Source: Sipunculus nudus
Taxonomy: Eukaryota; Annelida; Sipuncula; Golfingiida; Sipunculidae
Assembly: GCA_026874595.1 (NCBI GenBank)
Contig: CM049320.1
Coordinates: forward strand, 11,435,964 to 11,499,963
Length of the DNA stretch: 64,000 bases
Direction: 5' to 3'
Shown in pieces: positions 38,001 to 47,840 of the stretch (its first letter is position 1; every line of letters starts with the position of its first letter). The position numbers and the translations under genes are program-made. The notes under the pieces are model-generated. The model searched no databases. It was given only the letters and a program-made list of their open reading frames with translations, and was not told the DNA's origin.

Positions 38001-38872
38001 GCCCATGACACGCACGTGTCTGATATGCTAGTAACGGTTTGTATTGTCCTTTACTGTATTGTTCAAAATTTAGGAATATAACACTATGCTAATTACAGTG
38101 AATGCATGTCCTTATAACACTTCTTTATATCAATCATGGCTTCAGAACCTTCTGGTGGTCACGTCATCTATCAAAGAAATGTTTATGAAATATAATTGTA
38201 ATTTTAAAACAATTTTCTATTTTCGACAGTTCAAACTCACTTGTGTAGGAGATTTCACTTATTATAATGTGTCATTTGATATTACTTTGAGTTTATGTTC
38301 ATTTGAAGGATATCATCAAACTGTGACCACCAAACCAGTCCTAAGCAATTGTATTCTGTAAAATAAGCCCTTTCAGAAATAGCTTCATGCATTATTGCTT
38401 GGATGAAAGGTTCAACCTAATGGGCAGGGTGATATATCTGAGAATTTTCTTATGCTAAAAACAACAAAACAAGGTCCTAATAATGGAGCCCCCAGTGAAT
38501 GACTAATGTGTTCTTAAACATATTTTACTTGTAAGTAGGAGCAAACGTACCCCTCTGTGAAATAAAAATAGTAACCTCAGATATTTTTTAATGGTTTTAT
38601 CTTTAATAAGCACATCCACGTATAAGGCTTGGATATTGATGCTAACGGAGCAGTATCAGCTTGTACAGGTTGCTTATTCTTGGTTAAAATTTCAGGTGAG
38701 GAGCAATGTTGCTGAAAAGACTGGGCGAATGGCTGCTGAGAGGATTGCAGAAGAACAACTGCTTGAAAAAACAACTGGGGAAGAACCAGCGAGGACAAAG
38801 GAAGTGTTTGTACAAACCACACACAACGTGGACTTGCTGTCTAAGCGGATATATTTATTCCCTGGTATATAG
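22016..38872 (+). CDS. Gene 1: CARD-containing initiator-type caspase (10 coding exons)
   Basis: Join 22016-22159, 23341-23476, 25732-25761, 26201-26269, 26896-26990, 32954-33106, 34904-35147, 36223-36372, 37927-38036, 38696-38872. The exons total 1308 nt, exactly 436 codons with stop, in one open frame, and the 435-aa product matches the usual size of caspase-2/9-like proteins. Residues 1-93 form a CARD, followed by a linker of about 65 residues, then p20 with MAHGG (catalytic His) and QACMGG (catalytic Cys), then p10 ending YLFPGI. The family cleaves after Asp in apoptosis or immune signalling, and a CARD recruits such proteases to an oligomeric platform. The Arg residues of the S1 pocket are present in DRVGC and AVRDT. 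All introns are GT-AG except intron 2, which is GC-AG. A paralogue lies 12.6 kb downstream. Whether it is closer to caspase-2 or caspase-9 cannot be settled by eye. Confidence 0.9.
22739..22821 (+). repeat. (AT)n microsatellite in gene 1 intron 1
   Basis: About 40 AT units with one C interruption. ATGATACATTAT nearby forms a short inverted repeat. Confidence 0.97.
23060..23245 (+). mobile_element. MITE-like repeat, copy A
   Basis: AGTAAAACCTGTATAATGAA, then GGTCACCTTTAAA, TCACTCAAGGATGG and TTTTAGACAGGTTCCATC follow the same order as 34692-34850. It lies in gene 1 intron 1. The family is a short non-autonomous element; no ends were confirmed. Confidence 0.45.
23341..23476 (+). CDS. Gene 1 exon 2: second half of CARD, GC donor
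   Basis: It follows TGTATTTCAG and opens GRNPSNKQVSALVTHLEKR, then DFYEFLKALQETDQQ and AEHLAG. This is the typical CARD ending seen in caspase-9/2 (helices 4-6: F..F..AL..T.Q..LA..L). It ends in phase 1 at GGCAG|GCAAGC. No GT donor keeps the frame, and reading on meets TAG at 23498-23500. GCAAG is the consensus of GC-AG introns. Confidence 0.85.
23675..23915 (+). mobile_element. Diverged fragment of the 2.4 kb element family
   Basis: ATCTCCTGCCAAACCAAAAA then CTAGGTCACTACGACTTTGT resembles ATCTCCTTGCAAACCTGAAA and TTAGGTCACTGCGACC of the full copies. It lies in gene 1 intron 2. Confidence 0.45.
25732..25761 (+). CDS. Gene 1 exon 3: 30-nt microexon in the CARD-p20 linker
   Basis: A TTTCTTTTGTAG acceptor and a GAAG|GTATCC donor bound a phase 1-1 exon coding QIGYVIPSE. 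It is short but fits the frame on both sides, and without it the linker still stays in frame, so it could be an alternative cassette. Confidence 0.6.
25998..26079 (+). repeat. (AT)n microsatellite in gene 1 intron 3
   Basis: About 40 AT units, 120 bp upstream of the exon 4 acceptor. Confidence 0.97.
26201..26269 (+). CDS. Gene 1 exon 4: linker
   Basis: Acceptor TTCTCTTTTCAG and donor GCAG|GTGATT, phase 1-1, 23 codons. The peptide DPDKGKLSKAAISQPSEQPT is polar and probably disordered. It corresponds in position and phase to gene 2 exon 53865-53951 but has little sequence likeness. Confidence 0.75.
26896..26990 (+). CDS. Gene 1 exon 5: end of linker before p20
   Basis: Acceptor TTCTACAG and donor CATAAG|GTGAGT, phase 1-0. 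The end, NIRPCTREFYENVKHK, aligns with NLQACTKAFYNMVKSK of gene 2, so this is the first part of the linker shared by both paralogues. Confidence 0.85.
27029..27245 (+). mobile_element. 5' fragment of the 2.4 kb element family
   Basis: GGCTCAGCTGACCATAGGTC, then AGCTATAGCGGTCACC, a C/T-rich GTCTGTC stretch, GGCACAAATTGTAACTG and GATCTCCTTGCAAACC. These follow the order at the start of the full copies (48490-48720) but are diverged. It lies in gene 1 intron 5. Confidence 0.65.
27760..28948 (+). mobile_element. pogo/Tigger-like DNA transposon relic with transposase fragment
   Basis: The right end, read inward, is TACAGTAGACGGAGCACCAT. The related copy at 36690-37484 ends TACAGTAGAGGACTGTTTTT then CCGAAAACG. 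CAGTAGA starts next to TA are typical of pogo/Tigger inverted repeats. At 28320-28420 the frame reads KKRTMLCFDDKLTILEWHDC then GHKPVII, like the N-terminal helix-turn-helix of CENP-B/Tigger transposases (K+..LS...KL.IL...D.G). It is not a functional gene. Confidence 0.6.
29418..31432 (+). repeat. 37-bp minisatellite in gene 1 intron 5 (~2 kb)
   Basis: About 50 copies of a 37-bp unit, GGTACCTGTACCTGGCTGTC then ATGAACAGGAAGTATCT, with longer variants carrying an extra GTACCT or TTTACC. There are two main sequence classes (AACAGGAAGTATCT and AGCAGGAAGTACTT). Long open frames here exist only because the unit has few stops; 37 is not a multiple of three. Confidence 0.93.
32600..32750 (+). repeat. 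Sequence shared with the flank of the 21.7 kb minisatellite
   Basis: CATTTAATACTT, TATTCTGCCATT, TTATTATCACAAAT and TTTGAAATGTACATGTACCT then AGG match 21590-21710 in the same order. This ties the two GTACCT minisatellite regions of gene 1 to one dispersed or duplicated sequence. Confidence 0.6.
32954..33106 (+). CDS. Gene 1 exon 6: caspase p20, first half
   Basis: 153 nt, phase 0-0, the same length as the matching exon of gene 2. It reads SYDLRGPDKGCVLIVNVTKD, then DRVGCEVDKHTMKELFGDLG. This is the caspase beta-1 strand, the S1-pocket Arg in R.G...D, and helix 1. The donor is CTG|GTAAGT. Confidence 0.9.
34385..34850 (+). mobile_element. MITE-like repeat, copy B, with imperfect AAGACCACC tandem units
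   Basis: 34400-34515 holds six or so imperfect copies of TTAAGACCACCTGTCTA. 34692-34850 reads ACAGTGAAACCTGTGTTATG, then TTAACTCAAGGGTGGCC and TTTCAGACAGAATCC, matching copy A at 23060. It lies in gene 1 intron 6. Confidence 0.45.
34904..35147 (+). CDS. Gene 1 exon 7: p20 with catalytic His and Cys
   Basis: Phase 0-1. VFVVMMAHGG carries the catalytic His, and NKPKVFIIQACMGG carries the nucleophilic Cys in a QACxG pentapeptide. The stretch between them (DSTFYFKDQLDDLFSSQNAP) matches gene 2 closely. Acceptor AAAATAG, donor GGGAG|GTCAGT. Confidence 0.92.
36151..36188 (+). mobile_element. 3' end fragment of the 2.4 kb element family
   Basis: GCAGCTGAGCGTCATGACCC then ATGGGTCACATG matches the terminus of the full copies, including the palindrome. 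It ends about 34 bp before the acceptor of gene 1 exon 8. Confidence 0.7.
36223..36372 (+). CDS. Gene 1 exon 8: p20-p10 linker and start of p10
   Basis: Phase 1-1, 50 codons. It begins EALDEGTIVTTFGNP, passes an acidic stretch (TVEFDDVG) that is a plausible Asp cleavage site between subunits, and ends CLYAFATIP, the caspase (D)CL.AFST.P strand. Acceptor TGTTTGCAG, donor CCAG|GTAATT. Confidence 0.9.
36690..37484 (+). mobile_element. Non-autonomous relative of the pogo-like element
   Basis: It shares long blocks with 27760-28948: GGGAACCGAAAATTTATT, GGCAAAGGTGTGAAAACTAC, CTAACAAGCATAGTTC-like text, ATGTCAGGCCAAA and GCTTGTCCCCCGAC. GTTTTTCCGAAAA occurs near both ends in inverted order. The transposase part is missing. 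It lies in gene 1 intron 8. Confidence 0.6.
37927..38036 (+). CDS. Gene 1 exon 9: p10 substrate-binding region
   Basis: 110 nt, phase 1-0, identical in length to its gene 2 partner. DYKAVRDTIDGSLFLNEINL aligns with the family's Y.SWR....GSWFI. The pocket Arg is kept, but the Trp of the usual SWR is Val. Acceptor TTTCAACAG, donor ACG|GTTTGT. Confidence 0.9.
38696..38872 (+). CDS. Gene 1 exon 10: p10 C-terminus and stop
   Basis: Acceptor AAAATTTCAG. It codes VRSNVAEKTGRMAAERIAEE, a charged helical insert, then FVQTTHNVDLLSKRIYLFPG and I with a TAG stop. This is the usual caspase C-terminal strand (L.+K...FPGI). In gene 2 the same stretch is cut by an extra phase-0 intron. Confidence 0.92.
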   Translation: MRSNVAEKTGRMAAERIAEEQLLEKTTGEEPARTKEVFVQTTHNVDLLSKRIYLFPGI

Positions 38873-39657
38873 TCCGCTTGGTGTGGGTTAAATATCACAG
38901 TGCACTCAGAAAATCGTAAGGTTTCATGCGTATATTCAACACCAATCTGAGGTGAATTATTCTAAATACACCTGTTAAAGATGTGTCATGGTCTTGAGTT
39001 GGCCATTTTAAGTTTTGCTCTATCTGTAAGCTGCCAGTCTTACAGGGAATTGAGTTCTGCCAACGGACAGCAGAGAGACATGCAATGATCTAATTATTCA
39101 TATGATGCGATTGGCAAATATGCTCTTTACACAGCGTTAATCAACATCATGAAATATTGTGTAAAATTCTTCACGGGAGTGTGATTTCTGGAGGAACACA
39201 AACATTGTGGATCAACACACTTCCCAGCGGACCCGTCATTCATATACAAACTGTGTGGTGAAACGCTCAACTTTTCATGATGCCCTCTTGGGGCCAAACC
39301 CAGCAAACCAAGTTTACAGCGCCTTACCAGTACATGGTGAGAACAAAATGAAGAGCTTATGCTTTGTGTACAGATGTGCTAATATATTGCTCATCATTTT
39401 TCTAAAAAGTTACGAACACCAATGTAGATGCTTGCATAATTATTGCATGTCATCACCTCACATTTATATCAATGAAATTAAAATAATAAGGTGCTATGAA
39501 GGACCCAGATGCGCTTCTGCTATCAACATCAGCTGCTTGTGATTTAACACTATTTCAGTTGAAGCCGTTACATCGCTTGACCTTAAGTTCTGGAAGAAAC
39601 TTGTCATTTCATAATTATTTTAACTTAAGATTTTAGCTAATATTTGAAGATATAAGA

Positions 39658-39663
39658 AATAAA
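39658..39663 (+). promoter_or_regulatory. Possible poly(A) signal of gene 1
   Basis: An AATAAA hexamer lies 0.79 kb after the stop codon, the first clear one I see in the 3' flank. In DNA this AT-rich it could be chance. Confidence 0.3.
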
Positions 39664-42600
39664 AAATATTTTGTTTTATTTCTGCCAAAGTAATATATGT
39701 GTGGCTAGTCTGTTCATCTATTTTTCTATTAAATGTATATCAGTTTTTTTTTTAGAAACGTGAATCCTGTTTTGTGTATTAAAGAGAGAAAGAAAGTTTG
39801 AAAGTTTTTCACAAGAGATGAGAGAAAGTTTGAAAGTTTACACAAGAGATGAGAGAGAAAGTCCCCTGTTGTTGCATACTTTTGATGATCTCTTGAAACA
39901 ATAACAATTTTGTTTATATAGCACCCCACCTGTATGCATGATGCAGTGACCCCTGAGATAGGTGACCAATAAGATGTACTTCAACAAAAGATGAAACATT
40001 GGGTGAACTCGGGGCATGCCTTCAGTATCTGCATATATATGTATATACATCTCGAATGGTGTTTAGCCCAGACCAAATCTTGATCATGATCTGGTCTGAA
40101 CCAGTTCCTGATTGAGATTCCTTGGCAGACTAGAGCAGGCTTTAGATGTAAACATTATATTCCATAAGGCGAAGACATGAAAATAAAAAAAAACTAATTG
40201 TGTGAAAAAAATTATTTTATATATTAATATATGTTTTAAAATTATGAATATATACATATATATATAGTTGGAAATGTTGATAAGAGAAAATATCGGTTGT
40301 TGGTTTTCATGAAATCAGGATTTTTCACTGGAATGTTAGCTGTTCATGAGTTGATACAAGTTAATAATATCCATTTTTGAAAACTGGGGACTGAAAACTT
40401 TATATGATGCTTAACTTCTTATATATGTCATCAATCTAACAATTTTTCTACCTACAAAATGCATCAAATATATACACTTTTCACTAAACTAGTTCAACTG
40501 TTATGTAAAAAGATATGAATATTAAATAATCTGATGAAAATTTTGGAAATAATAATTAAATTTGAAAGTAATACAAAGAACTTGATCATAATTGAAATAA
40601 AAATAATCACTCAATTAATTCAAATTTTAACATAAGGTAAGTTATTAAACTAGAATAATTAACACTAACAACAAACTAAATTTAGATTTGTCATTACTTA
40701 TTAATTAATAATTTCAGACATCCTGTCAGGGATATAGGCATGCTCTGAATCTAATTGAGGGCTGACCTGAACCTTGATAATTTCAGACAAAAACTCATTC
40801 TCTTTCCTAAAAGTTCATAATTTGGGCTTAGGCCGGACCAAATCCCGATCGGGATTATGTTATTAATATATATACATATTTATGTTAAGAAATAGCATTT
40901 ATCTTAATTAGCTAGGCCCGTTTATTGACCCGTAATTACTGCTAGTGAGGTTAGCGGGTGACTTTATAACTACTGGACATGCCTTGGGAGTTTAGTTCCA
41001 CCTCCTTCAGAGTTTTACACATACAGACAACGGTTGGCGTTAAAATGGATTTTTTAATAATGATAAATGGTTAAAAGAAATTCGGAAAAAAGGGAACAAA
41101 ATCAGATAATGATATGGATTCAAACTAAAAAGTTATCACATGACCTAATAACATTTCATTTAGCCAATTATGATAACATTTCTCTACCCAAACAGCTTAT
41201 GGCCATTTTCTCAAAATAAATATTTCAGTCAGTTGTTCCGTCTCCAGCGGGATATTTTGAAATAAACCATCAGGACAGGACCTTTCAAATATGGCACATA
41301 TTGGAAAATATATTAAAAAAATCATATATTTTAGATTTTATCTAATATTTTTTATTTATGAATTTATGAAGCAGTTTACAGGACATTTTTATAAAGAATC
41401 ATTTGCTTATATGTCACATTTATATATTTAAGAAGAAAATGTAATATATGAACAATAAAAAAGATAGTTTTAAGATTGTATTATTGTCGAATGCAAGAAG
41501 TGCAAGCATATCACTTTTTTTTCGTTTTTTTTTTTTTTTTGTTTTGCTTTTAATTAAAAAAAAGTCGTTTGATGACAAAAAGATCTGAAGTTTTCCCTGG
41601 ACTATTGTTTGCTATTGCTGCCATTTAGCATAGGTTGGGAGCCGGAAATTGGACCCGGGGAGAGGGATCGGGGGGGGGGGGGGCGGATGTTAACCTATTA
41701 GAAACAAATTCATCACAGAGAAAACGCATTGATTGTTCCACCAAAACAATATGTCAATTGCATGCCATAGATAACTTCATATATTTAGAAGTATTTTCCA
41801 TAACTAATAATTTCTGTTTCTTTTGTACCCATAGTACGTCATAGGCACTCATACGGGCATCAAACATAAAACAAGTAGCCCAAAGGCTATGACACTCAGC
41901 TTTATCTAGCCAATTAATAAAGAGCAAAATAACAAATAAAATATAGGTCAACGAGTGTACATGTAAGTTTGGAGCCTCTTTGTCTTTACCAACTAAATAT
42001 GGGGTACAAACCTTTACATCTATTGAGAGATCTCATGACGTGTTAATCAGCTACGATGGTTTGTCTTCTTAAAGATTAACCTCTAAATGCTTACATTCAA
42101 AGTTCACACAGACATAGTTTTACGCCGAAATTCCGACAATATAGTTCAAAGTCGTATTTTTGTTTTTAATTTTTCTCAAGGGACCCATCAGGAACTATCA
42201 TGTATGAAGTCTGAACTTCCTTTGCTATGGATAATCTGTAACACGTTTAGGCAAAAGAGGTTGTAAGGAGTTTTTAATCTGTTATTCTTTTGTAGTCAAA
42301 TGTCGAAAGTTTTGTAATTATTAGATCTAACGGGTGTGATTTAGGGCTAACTGCTACAGAACACTGTTCTAACGTAACATAATTCATTATGATAATACGG
42401 CTTTTTTCGTGTTTGACACGACAAGCAAGGTCAGGAACAGATTCAGGCATTAACCATGTCTATATACATTAAACTCCCAGGCATTGACCCTATCTTATTA
42501 CATATTCATTTATCTCTCAAATCTTCATTTTGCCTTATGGCAAACGCTTTCATACTTAAGACTTCTTATGCTACAGGAATAAGATTGGACATTGTTAAAT

Positions 42601-42667
42601 GTTCACCATTTACCAGGGTTACATTCACAGCCAAGGTGTGAGGCGGGTTATTACCTGGGGGCCGTCC

Positions 42668-42712
42668 TCTGAGTACGCCACTCGCGCAACCTGAGTACGC
42701 CACTCGCGCAAC
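42668..42712 (+). repeat. Two tandem copies of a 21-bp GC-rich unit
   Basis: CTGAGTACGCCACTCGCGCA then AC, twice in a row. A similar GGTACGCCACTGAG occurs at 15237. Confidence 0.85.
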
Positions 42713-43444
42713 CGTTATACATTGCAGTCATCCCAGACATCGTTCCGTGTAACCGCTCCTTTCTAAGGCAAGGTTCTCTGGGCAGGAACACCAGGGTGCG
42801 CACAGAGCAACAAAAAAATAATAATCAGATCACTGATTTTGTATTGTGCATCCAGCCCAAATTTTAAACATGCGACCCCCATTCTCGGTCTGGTAATACC
42901 CATTCTGGCTTAGAGCCAAGAATAAGATCAATGAGAGAGTGTGTCACTGTGCATTGATGAAATGCCACGCTTTCAGTGGTCATTATAAATTCTTTGCTCT
43001 GTGCAGGACCTTTTGCATCAATTGCCCATGCTTCGTTCGGCATAATTATTAACTGATAAGTGTACAATTAATCTTATCATACCTTTATATACTGAAATAA
43101 ATATCGCTTATCACTCACAGTCAAAAAGTAAAACCTGACAGTAAAATAAAAACATGGACAAATGCAAGTTTTATTCCATAGTCCTTTACCCGAATTCTTT
43201 TTTTTAAACAAAGGTTTTCATATTTTTTAATAATTGTGCCCGAGAGTCTTTAAAGCTCTATAGTTTGAGGCTGAGAATAAAGCTGTTGAGGCTGAGAATT
43301 AAGCTAGGGAATGGCATCGGCTGCCTCCTACATTACCTAAATCTCCAACTGGAGGGCCCAGATCCCGTGAGTGCATCAATATATATATATGTTTATTTAT
43401 TTATACCAATACCTGTTGTACACCAATATCCACACTCGCTGGGG

Positions 43445-43448
<4 letters not shown>

Positions 43449-43500
<52 letters not shown>
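43449..43500 (+). repeat. (AT)n microsatellite
   Basis: About 26 AT units, 80 bp left of the putative LTR. Confidence 0.97.
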
Positions 43501-43504
<4 letters not shown>

Positions 43505-43656
43505 ACGGAAGCTTATATCATCAGATCACGTAATCGTGACGAACATATATTTTGTAATGGAGAAAAAAAAATCAGATTCTGTAACGCTAGGCAGCGTGAA
43601 ATGTCTAGGGGAATGAATAGAGAAGTCAGTGTTTTTTTGTTAACAAATAACTATAA

Positions 43657-43662
43657 TTTATT
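43657..43662 (-). promoter_or_regulatory. Poly(A) signal of the putative LTR
   Basis: AATAAA on the minus strand about 80 bp before the proposed LTR end. Confidence 0.35.
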
Positions 43663-44077
43663 CTGAAAACAATCCTAACATTAAAATATACTAAATCAAT
43701 ACAATTTCACATGATAACAACAGTATAACAGCAAATCATACAGTCACACAGCATAATAAACAAAGTGCACAGTACCTGGATACCACCAATGTCACAGCGA
43801 CAAGTCCTTTAAACCGCATAAGCCGGATGTACAGTTCACGCAAATCTTCTCAGAGAATAACAGTCCAATGTAATCACGAAATCAGTCTACTGTAATCCAA
43901 AAGTAAAAATCCTGGCAGTGATCCGTAAGGCAAAATGAAGACCATAGAAAATCCGTCATAAATTCCGCAGAAGACCTATAACTGTTGCATTTATCAGGAA
44001 AGGTCCTTCAAACTGACACACACTTTTCCGTGCCCGCTGGAATATGTTCTCGATCACCTTCCTCTAGCACAGTCCCC

Positions 44078-44085
44078 TATTTATA
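44078..44085 (-). promoter_or_regulatory. TATA box of the putative LTR
   Basis: TATAAATA on the minus strand in a GC-richer context (AGTTATAAATAGGGGACTGT), the expected position for an LTR core promoter. Confidence 0.4.
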
Positions 44086-44388
44086 ACTTCTCACCTTAAG
44101 CCGAGACCTTTCCATTTCTTAAACAATCCAAAGAACCTAACATGATACACAGTACACACGCGTTACAGGAAACATCTAGAACCACATCGCTGTGTTTCTA
44201 CATATCAGGGTTCACACGTGGGCCATCCCAGGTCGGCCAGGCGAGAAAGCCACAGACTAGCATGACCGCTGTTTACACATGAGACCCCGCGCGTGGGCCG
44301 GGCTATGCCGCCATAGATTAAACCAAGCCCTGTGTAGACTGCTGCATATGTAAGACTGCTGCACACAATAAAAGAGACATCTGTAACA

Positions 44389-44419
<31 letters not shown>

Positions 44420-44450
44420 TATATAGATAGATATATATATATATATATAC
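44389..44450 (+). repeat. (AT)n microsatellite with GATA interruptions
   Basis: It abuts the right end of the putative LTR, suggesting insertion into an AT run. Confidence 0.95.
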
Positions 44451-45878
44451 ACTAATGTATAAGTCAATTCATAAAATATGCAATAAATACAAAGTTGATT
44501 TAGTTCATTCTGTTGTACAGGAAACCAATAAAATAATTAGGCCTAATAACAATCAACTTATAATCAGGCCTAATAACAATCAATGGCCAATTTGATATCA
44601 CGTATAAGCCTACTAAATTATAAAAATGAATCAATGATATAACAAAGTTAAAACAATAATTCGAGAGAGGGATTTCTGAAATCTTGTCAATAAAAATTAT
44701 GTTTACGTTCTTTAACAATTTGAATTAAACAGTGTTAAAGTTAAACGTATCACCAATTTTCAGTGCGTGTATTGTTTCAGACCGTATACGTATGCAAATA
44801 GCTTGTTGGGCATATTCTGACATATTTTGGTGCGGTTTGGTTACATGAATATTGTAAATTTAATAAAATCCATACAGTGCACCTTTTCGGATCCATAAGT
44901 TTAAAATTTCCCAGTGGGATGTCCAGGAGTCAACATATTCATGTACTCAATGCTTGGTCTTTGTTACACATGCAGTTCGAGGATAAAGTTCACGCCAGCA
45001 GTTTCGCCTTGAACGCTCCAAACAGTTTTCCTGAACAGCGGCAAAGGGCCCTAGACAAGTATCTATTCGCACACACCCTTAGGGCATACTTTAAATAATT
45101 ATAAGTTATTATTTACAGTATATGCTCTTTGCAAAGTATAACTGTAAATATGTAAAACAGGCCATAAATGATTTTACTGCTTTAATTGCCTTGATTGAGG
45201 AAGCCGAAATTACTTCGCCCGTTAAATTGATTCATCTGTTGAGTGGTCCGGTATATATTGATTTTCAATATTGCAAAAGATGCGTTAATACTACAGTTTC
45301 CCTCTTTGGTGACCAACAATTTTCTCCGTGAATCACCTTCAGTCCCCATACCTTTACATACAGGAGAACCTGCTGGCGTGACCTTCATTCTCGTGGACAT
45401 TACCCGTGGTTTACCGTGGTTATATACAATTATATCAAGGAAGTATATGTATATATACAAGTAACAATGTAAACACAGTGGTAGTCAAAACTGTGTTGGT
45501 GTGAGTAGTGTTGCCCTACAAGTGAGCTCTTTTTTTATGTGAGTACATAATGTGATTATATGACTGGCCTCTCTTCATGGACGTTCTTGAAACTCATATG
45601 GCTGTCACTCGATGACATTTTGCGAGCTATATGACAAGACAGGCTGACTTGAGCTCCCTATATATGACATGAGTGAAACAGGACACAAATTGTAGGCCTA
45701 TCCGTGACAGTGGCGGATCCAGAAAGTCGAGAACAGGAGTGCTCTAAAATACTGGGTCAGCGGATGATGCATATAACATGTGAATATACATATCAGTATA
45801 TATACTGGTATTCTTTATATATATTTATAGGATATATATATATAAGTATTATGTAGAGGGAGTATATAATAGATATCT

Positions 45879-45879
<1 letters not shown>

Positions 45880-45920
<41 letters not shown>
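45880..45920 (+). repeat. (AT)n microsatellite
   Basis: About 20 AT units. Confidence 0.95.
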
Positions 45921-45922
<2 letters not shown>

Positions 45923-46860
45923 CTTATCATAATTATTACGTAATATGTATTTTCATACTATAAAAATTAAAATATTTGATTTTTATTTCACCTATATGAA
46001 TAAAAATCTAGAGCCATGCTTTTTGTTATCAGTCAAACTAGTTACAGGTACACCGGGAAGGTATGGGAGGGTATATTAAGAAAATTTTTAAATATGCAAT
46101 GTAAAGAGGACATTTTGAGGCACCCTTCACGACAAAATAAGAATAAACATTACGGGGTGTGGGTCCACGTATGCCGATGGCCGGTTATATAGTAATTATA
46201 TTTCTTTAAAATATGGATATTATCTAAAGTGTCCAGATAATATCTGAGTTTTATACCTAATGTAAATCCTCATGGTCAAGTAAAATTTATCAAATGTTCA
46301 AATTTGTTAAACCTTTTACCGACTTCTGTGTTCCACACAGCGCACCGGACTCAACAGGTTCCGTGCGATTTTTCACGGTCGACCAAAACTCAGTCTGGGC
46401 TCTGCATGCAAACGGGGAGGCCGTGCCTCACTCAAAGGCGAATGCATGACCCAGCAGAGAGTAATATGGGAGAGTCTCCCTTTCTCAGTATATAAATGCT
46501 AACTTAATCAAAAAGCTTTCTTAAATATCCTCAACTAATGAATTAGAAAGTAATAAACTGTGGAGAACGTTAATTGCTAGGGAATATGAGAAAATTAAAA
46601 GCATTCACTATTTATTGGGAAAAGAAGTGGATAAAATGAGAGATGTTAAAGCTCAACGGTGTGGGGCGGCCCCCTCTGGATCCACCACTGCCCCAGGCTT
46701 AGAATCTCCTAACGTAAATTGAGGTATCTATCGTTATCTATATTCTGCAGGCTACTGGCCTAAAATAAAGTTGGAACACCCAGACAGCTGGGCAGGATAT
46801 AAATCTAAACCATTGGACCTGGAAACATCTTGAGTAATGTAAAGGGATGTCATTATAAAA

Positions 46861-47345
46861 ACTGAAAACCGAAAGTTAGGTCACAGTGACTTATATTCTA
46901 CTAACTTCTATCCAAATACATGAGCACCCAGACAGTCGGACAGGGCACAATAAGTATCCACAGGCTTATAATCTTACTGAACTTTACATTGATTGGATTT
47001 CCTGGGTAAAACTTCTTTCAACTCTGAAAATAGGTCGGGAGCTGTGGTCTATAATCTACAAGCGGCCAGCCAACGATGGTTTTTAACATCCGGACAGCGC
47101 AAAAATATTAACTTTTTGACCCAGAATAGGAGATCCCGGGCAAATTATATTGGAGTCATCAAATGAGGTCAAAGTGATTGTAAAAGTCAGATGGGCGCAA
47201 ATCCTTATGATTGGACCTTAACCTTCTTAAGTGTCATCGAGAGAAGTCTTGTTTAACTTCTTCAGAAAACCTGAAATAAGGTCACTGTGACCTATTTTCT
47301 GTGTATATACACCCCACCCGCCACACTTTTTGCAAGGGGGTATAG
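46861..47345 (+). mobile_element. Diverged fragments of the 2.4 kb element family
   Basis: Two blocks repeat the family phrase AAACCTGAAATAAGGTCACT then GTGACCTATTTTCT and CACCCC (near 47266-47325), and GAAAGTTAGGTCACAGTGAC near 46870. No intact termini are seen. Confidence 0.4.
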
Positions 47346-47583
47346 TTAATGTAATCATCCCCCCCTTCCCCTGATATTTAGAAAATACTATTTACAAATT
47401 GGAAATGAAACGCATTGATAATTAGAATTATATCCTTTGGTTATATATTTCTGAGTTTACTATGAAATATTATATATGTAAACCTGGTTAAGAATTAACA
47501 TAAACTGTAAACATAATAACTTATTTTAAAACCATTTACATAATTTTAATATATTTGAATTGTGTAACACAGACAATAAAATG

Positions 47584-47631
47584 TGTATATATATATATAT
47601 ATGACACAATTATATGTATATATATATATGC

Positions 47632-47664
<33 letters not shown>

Positions 47665-47775
47665 TATATATATATATATATATTTTCATAAAAAAAGTTG
47701 TCCAAATTTTGATTATCCGTCCGCCTACGCCTGCAAGTCACCCCCCTGATCTTGAAGATAAATTGACGCCAATAT

Positions 47776-47820
<45 letters not shown>
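47584..47820 (+). repeat. Clustered (AT)n/(AC)n microsatellites around a repeat fragment
   Basis: AT runs at 47587-47682 (with CA breaks) and 47779-47818. Between them, CTTGAAGATAAATTGACGCC matches 5022-5040, so a dispersed repeat is shared with the 5 kb region. Confidence 0.9.
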
Positions 47821-47822
<2 letters not shown>

Positions 47823-47840
47823 TACCTTTGTAAATCTTAG

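Larger units (their letters stand above)
38880..43260. other. Intergenic, no gene recognised
   Basis: Gene 1 3' flank, then AT-rich DNA. Two GAGAGAAAGTTTGAAAGTTT copies near 39785-39860, and GGACCAAATC-type text at 40070 and 40830. A G14 run at 41671. No exon-like block with good splice sites was found. Confidence 0.4.
43580..44388 (-). mobile_element. Probable solo LTR of a retrotransposon
   Basis: An 809-bp block, richer in GC than its flanks, bounded by TGTAACGC on the left and CTGTAACA on the right, so on the minus strand it starts TGTTACAG and ends CGTTACA. On that strand it has a TATAAATA box (44078-44085) and, about 415 bp later, an AATAAA signal (43657-43662). That is the TG...CA plus promoter plus poly(A) layout of an LTR. 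No internal gag-pol lies on either side and no target-site duplication is obvious, so the call is tentative. Confidence 0.45.
44460..47580. other. Intergenic, low-confidence coding hints only
   Basis: Short open blocks at 45120-45240 and 46320-46440 look mildly protein-like but lack support. The rest is AT-rich with decayed repeats. Confidence 0.35.

Noticed and set aside
45122-45240. A block reading AINDFTALIALIEEAEITSP, faintly like a death-effector helix pair, with a possible phase-1 end
   Set aside because: The only donor is a weak GTCCGG, no other half of a death fold was found nearby, and the likeness is slight. Noted only because gene 2 lacks its N-terminus.
46320-46440. A frame reading VRFFTVDQNSVWALHANGEA, faintly like a tectonin or propeller repeat
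   Set aside because: Only about 45 codons, no good splice sites, ends in TGA, and no second repeat nearby.
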